Positions 4,326 through 6,976 of a stretch of DNA of 6,976 nt are shown in pieces. The translations under genes and the position numbers were made by a program. Positions within the stretch are counted from its first letter, which is position 1, and the number at the start of each line of letters is the position of its first letter. The notes under the pieces were generated by a model. That model worked only from the letters and a program-made list of their open reading frames with translations, did no database searches and was not told where the DNA came from. The DNA is from JAJFTV01 sp964532655 (lineage in GTDB: Bacteria > Chloroflexota > Anaerolineae > Anaerolineales > Anaerolineaceae): positions 1-6,976 of the forward strand of contig CAZHMZ010000184.1 in the NCBI GenBank assembly GCA_964532655.1. The letters run 5' to 3'.

Positions 4326-6976
4326 ATGATTAGAGAAAAGAAAATATCGAAGTGGATCACAGTATTGGTTGCAATGGTTATCACCGTTGCCAATATTGCC
4401 TCTTATGCAACCCCGGTGTCAGCTCAATCTGCCGGTGTACCCGTCCTGATTGGCCCGACGGACATCCAGGACACCAACCAGCCCGTATTTGAATGGACCA
4501 ACACCCCCAACCCCGAAATCACCTCCTATGAATTGATCATGTTCAACAACGGCGAGCCGTACAGCAAAACCATCTATACGCTTGACCAGTTGATCATCGA
4601 CGGTGAAAAGATCACCCTGGATAAAGGTGAGACTTTTGGCGTGGGCAACTTCTCCTGGGCGGTTCGTTACATTCTCAAAGATGGAACCATCAGCGAGTGG
4701 AGCGCACCGTTCGTGTTCAACATCCTGCCTGATGTTGCGGCACAGGAGCCAGGTTCAGCCACCGCTACCCAACCGGCTGAAGAGAGTACTCCAACAGCCA
4801 CCCTGCCGATCGAAGAGGCAACCGCTACCCCGGAAACGAACGATTCCGAGGTTTCAGCCCTGGCCGTGGGGGATGCGAACACCTACTATGTGGCTACCAA
4901 CGGAAGCGATTCGAACCCGGGCACACAGGCTGCTCCATGGAAAACCATCGGATTTGCAGTCAACCGCATGTCAGCCGGTAAAACCCTGTATGTGAGGGGC
5001 GGAACCTACCGTGAGAGCTTTACCATTACCGTATCAGGTGCCTCGTCCAGCCCGATCAATATTGAAGCCTATCCTGGTGAGACCCCTGTAATTGATGGAA
5101 ACAATTATCAATTACCCACCACCAGTTGGGCTGCCATGGTGAAACTGGCTGGTAACTACATCAAAATGTCCGGTTTTGAGGTTCGTTATACCAACTGGAT
5201 GGCAGTGGTGATCACTGGCAGCAACAATGTGGTGAGCAACTTCAATGTGCACCATAATAAAGAAAACGGTATCCTGATCACCGGTAACAGCGACACCGTA
5301 CAGAACAGCTCGGTGTGGATGAACTGCCTTTCCAATGAGAATGGGGTACAGACCCGCAGCGGTTGGGCTTCAGGCCTTTCGGCTGCCCGTCATCCCAGCA
5401 ATGCCGTTTTGCGCAACAACAAGGTCTACATGAACTATGGCGAAGGCCTTTCGACTTACGAGGCCAGCGGCACCATCATGGAAGGCAATACCGTCTATGA
5501 CAACTATGCCACCAATGTGTACATTTCAGATGCGACCGGTGTTGTTTTGCAGCGTAACTTCATCTACAATACCGGCGCCATGAGTGTAGGCGCCCGGGTT
5601 GGCATCATGATGGGCGATGAACTGTACAACCCCGCTTCCAGCAACATCAAGGTGATCGATAATATTGTGGCCAATGCCAACCGTAACTTCTACTGGTGGC
5701 AGGGTACAAAAGGCGGCGGGATGAACGGCGTATTAATCGCCAACAACACCTTTGTCAATTCCCGCACCACCACCAATGTTCAGATCAACAATGCCACGCA
5801 CGTCAACACCCGTTTCCAGAATAACATCATCTCGCAAAGTGATTCGCTGTCCATCGCCATCTTGGCGGGTACCGGCGTAACCTACTCCAACAACCTGTGG
5901 TCCAAGACCCCTGGATCCTTAGGTTTGGGCAGTAATTCTATCGTGGGCGCGCCGTCCTTTACCCAGAGCGGCAACACAACCAGCCATCTTTACTATGACC
6001 TGACCTCCTCTTCTTTGGCGATCAACAAGGGCACCAACCTTTTAGAGGTCAACCAGGATTTCGATTTCATGTCCAGGGTTGGTGCATGGGATATTGGCGC
6101 GCATGAATACCAGGGGAATGTAACCACACCTCCCACCGCGGCTCCTACCACCGCCCCCACAAAAGCCCCGACCACTGCGCCTACCACTGCTCCCACAACC
6201 GCTCCAACCACCGCACCTACGAAAGCGCCTACCACTTCACCTACCACTGCTCCTACGAAAGCGCCTACCACTGCACCTACCACTGCTCCTACGAACGCCC
6301 CCACTACGGCTCCCTCTACCGGCGGTACAGTTAACCTGGCATTAAATAAACCTGCCAGCCAGTCGAGCAACTATAAATCGGATGCCGGTCAGGCCAGACT
6401 GGCGGTGGATGGAAATACCGATGGAAACTACTTCAACGGCTCTGTCTCCCACACCAAGAAAACCTCCCAGCCGTGGTGGCAGGTCGATCTCGGATCGGTA
6501 CAGACCATCTCATCTGTTGAGATCTGGAACCGCACTGATTGCTGCACCGACCGGTTGAAGAGTTTTTATGTGCTTGTAAGCGATGTTCCGTTCACAACCG
6601 GCAGTTTGGGGACCATCCGCAAGCAGGCTGGCGTCAGTTCATACTATGTGTCAGGAAAAGCCGGCAGACCCACCACGGTTGCCATCAACCGCACCGGTCG
6701 TTATGTGCGCATTGAACTGTCAGGCACCAACTTTCTGCACATCGCCGAGGTGAAGGTACTTGGCTCCGGCTCTGCGGGCACTGTTCCTACCACTGCTCCG
6801 ACCGGCGCACCCACCACCGCACCGACAACTGCTCCCACCACGGCCCCGACGGCTGCTCCCACCCAGGGTTCTACCGTCACCGGTGCGTATTATGTATCCA
6901 CCACCGGCAGTGACTCTAACAACGGCAGCATCAATTCGCCGTGGAAGACCATCCAATACGCTGTCAACCGCCTTTC
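4326..6976 (+). CDS. Secreted modular protein: Ig-like, beta-helix, fucolectin-like domain, beta-helix (3' truncated)
   Basis: The frame is open without a stop for 883 codons and continues past the right edge. Residues 1-33 are a signal peptide (basic start, hydrophobic core 10-28, VSA cleavage site before Q34). Residues 38-135 look like an Ig/FN3-type beta-sandwich and 136-182 are a Thr/Pro/Glu-rich linker. A right-handed parallel beta-helix begins at 187 (YYVATNGSDSNPGT, PWKTI) with Asn-rich PbH1-type coils at about 271-505, and closes with DIGAHEYQG (589-597). Fifteen T-x-A-P tetrads (604-663) lead to a discoidin/F5-8C domain of the fucolectin type (669-813). A second tetrad linker (822-845) leads to another beta-helix start (855-883). 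Such proteins bind or cleave polysaccharide outside the cell; I cannot assign lyase residues, so adhesin and enzyme are both open. No sortase or other anchor is visible before the truncation. No neighbour in the window helps to define the substrate. Confidence 0.92.
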   Translation, partial: MIREKKISKWITVLVAMVITVANIASYATPVSAQSAGVPVLIGPTDIQDTNQPVFEWTNTPNPEITSYELIMFNNGEPYSKTIYTLDQLIIDGEKITLDKGETFGVGNFSWAVRYILKDGTISEWSAPFVFNILPDVAAQEPGSATATQPAEESTPTATLPIEEATATPETNDSEVSALAVGDANTYYVATNGSDSNPGTQAAPWKTIGFAVNRMSAGKTLYVRGGTYRESFTITVSGASSSPINIEAYPGETPVIDGNNYQLPTTSWAAMVKLAGNYIKMSGFEVRYTNWMAVVITGSNNVVSNFNVHHNKENGILITGNSDTVQNSSVWMNCLSNENGVQTRSGWASGLSAARHPSNAVLRNNKVYMNYGEGLSTYEASGTIMEGNTVYDNYATNVYISDATGVVLQRNFIYNTGAMSVGARVGIMMGDELYNPASSNIKVIDNIVANANRNFYWWQGTKGGGMNGVLIANNTFVNSRTTTNVQINNATHVNTRFQNNIISQSDSLSIAILAGTGVTYSNNLWSKTPGSLGLGSNSIVGAPSFTQSGNTTSHLYYDLTSSSLAINKGTNLLEVNQDFDFMSRVGAWDIGAHEYQGNVTTPPTAAPTTAPTKAPTTAPTTAPTTAPTTAPTKAPTTSPTTAPTKAPTTAPTTAPTNAPTTAPSTGGTVNLALNKPASQSSNYKSDAGQARLAVDGNTDGNYFNGSVSHTKKTSQPWWQVDLGSVQTISSVEIWNRTDCCTDRLKSFYVLVSDVPFTTGSLGTIRKQAGVSSYYVSGKAGRPTTVAINRTGRYVRIELSGTNFLHIAEVKVLGSGSAGTVPTTAPTGAPTTAPTTAPTTAPTAAPTQGSTVTGAYYVSTTGSDSNNGSINSPWKTIQYAVNRL
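6135..6314 (+). repeat. Tetrapeptide-coding repeat array, 15 x 12 bp (T-x-A-P linker)
   Basis: Fifteen successive 12-bp units encode T-[T/K/N/A]-A-P (one unit has Ser for Ala), forming the linker between the first beta-helix and the lectin domain. Nested inside is a 36-bp higher-order unit: 6216-6251 and 6252-6287 differ at one base (TCA against GCA), and a decayed third copy follows. Lys replaces the second Thr at residues 613, 633 and 645. Such stretches are usually extended spacers and possible O-glycosylation sites. Confidence 0.9.
6330..6766 (+). other. Fucolectin/tachylectin-4-like F5/8 type C domain (part of the surface protein)
   Basis: This covers residues 669-814 of the surface protein. 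VNLALNKPASQSS opens the domain, as in F5/8C and fucolectin modules. AVDGNTDGNY, a histidine at 709, PWWQVDLG (716-723) and NRTDCCTDR (735-743) follow. H709, R736 and R743 align with the fucose-binding His and two Arg of eel fucolectin, and C739-C740 with its vicinal disulfide. Fucose or a related sugar is the likely ligand by family knowledge; binding is not shown. Confidence 0.82.
6789..6860 (+). repeat. Second T-x-A-P repeat array, 6 x 12 bp
   Basis: Six 12-bp units encode TTAP, TGAP, TTAP, TTAP, TTAP and TAAP between the lectin domain and the second beta-helix module. Third-position codon choice differs from the first array, so it is not a fresh copy of it. It is the same linker type, placed symmetrically on the other side of the lectin domain. 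Confidence 0.88.

Noticed and set aside
4603..4995. Forward-strand open frame of 130 codons in another frame
   Set aside because: It lies inside the surface-protein gene, whose frame carries continuous recognisable domains. The alternative product is low-complexity and unlike any family I know.
5993..6370. Reverse-strand open frame rich in VVGAFVGA-type repeats opposite the Thr-Pro linker
   Set aside because: It is the antisense reading of the T-x-A-P array. The repeat keeps all frames open, and the forward frame has a signal peptide and recognised domains.

Overview
The window looks like a chromosomal segment of a free-living, polysaccharide-associated bacterium. The long Thr/Pro-rich linkers, the beta-helix/lectin surface protein and the dipeptide-type ABC transporter would suit a Chloroflexota (Anaerolineae-like) genome. 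That placement is inference from style, because no phylogenetic marker is present. I see no tRNA, rRNA, CRISPR array, insertion sequence or attachment site.

Layout. (1) 2-343, plus strand: the 3' end of a DppC/OppC-type ABC transporter permease, cut by the left edge. (2) 358-396: a perfect 17-bp hairpin that can terminate transcription in both directions between two convergent genes. (3) 427-3641, minus strand: three co-directional genes with gaps of only 60 and 53 nt, probably one operon. In transcription order they are a class II fumarase/aspartase-family lyase (probably aspartate ammonia-lyase), a GNAT N-acetyltransferase, and a serine hydrolase of the beta-lactamase/penicillin-binding-protein fold. 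(4) 3642-4325: a 684-bp gene-free divergent region. It holds a minus-strand -10 box for the operon, a dyad and a strong extended -10 promoter on the plus strand, and then a leader of about 450 nt with several hairpins and a C-rich, G-poor half. (5) 4326-6976, plus strand: the largest gene, open for 883 codons and running off the right edge. It encodes a secreted modular protein: signal peptide, Ig/FN3-like domain, parallel beta-helix, (T-x-A-P)n linker, fucolectin-like F5/8C lectin domain, second (T-x-A-P)n linker, and the start of a second beta-helix module.

How the parts relate. The permease belongs to a peptide-uptake operon to the left, and the lyase operon looks like amino-acid or small-metabolite housekeeping. 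The link between a peptide importer and a possible muropeptide-processing serine hydrolase is only suggestive, since they are on opposite strands. The beta-helix/lectin protein is independent. It has its own promoter and a long leader, and probably binds or processes glycans outside the cell. The most interesting parts are this protein, with a near-canonical fucose-binding motif and vicinal cysteines, and the structured leader in front of it. I could not match that leader to any known riboswitch by eye.
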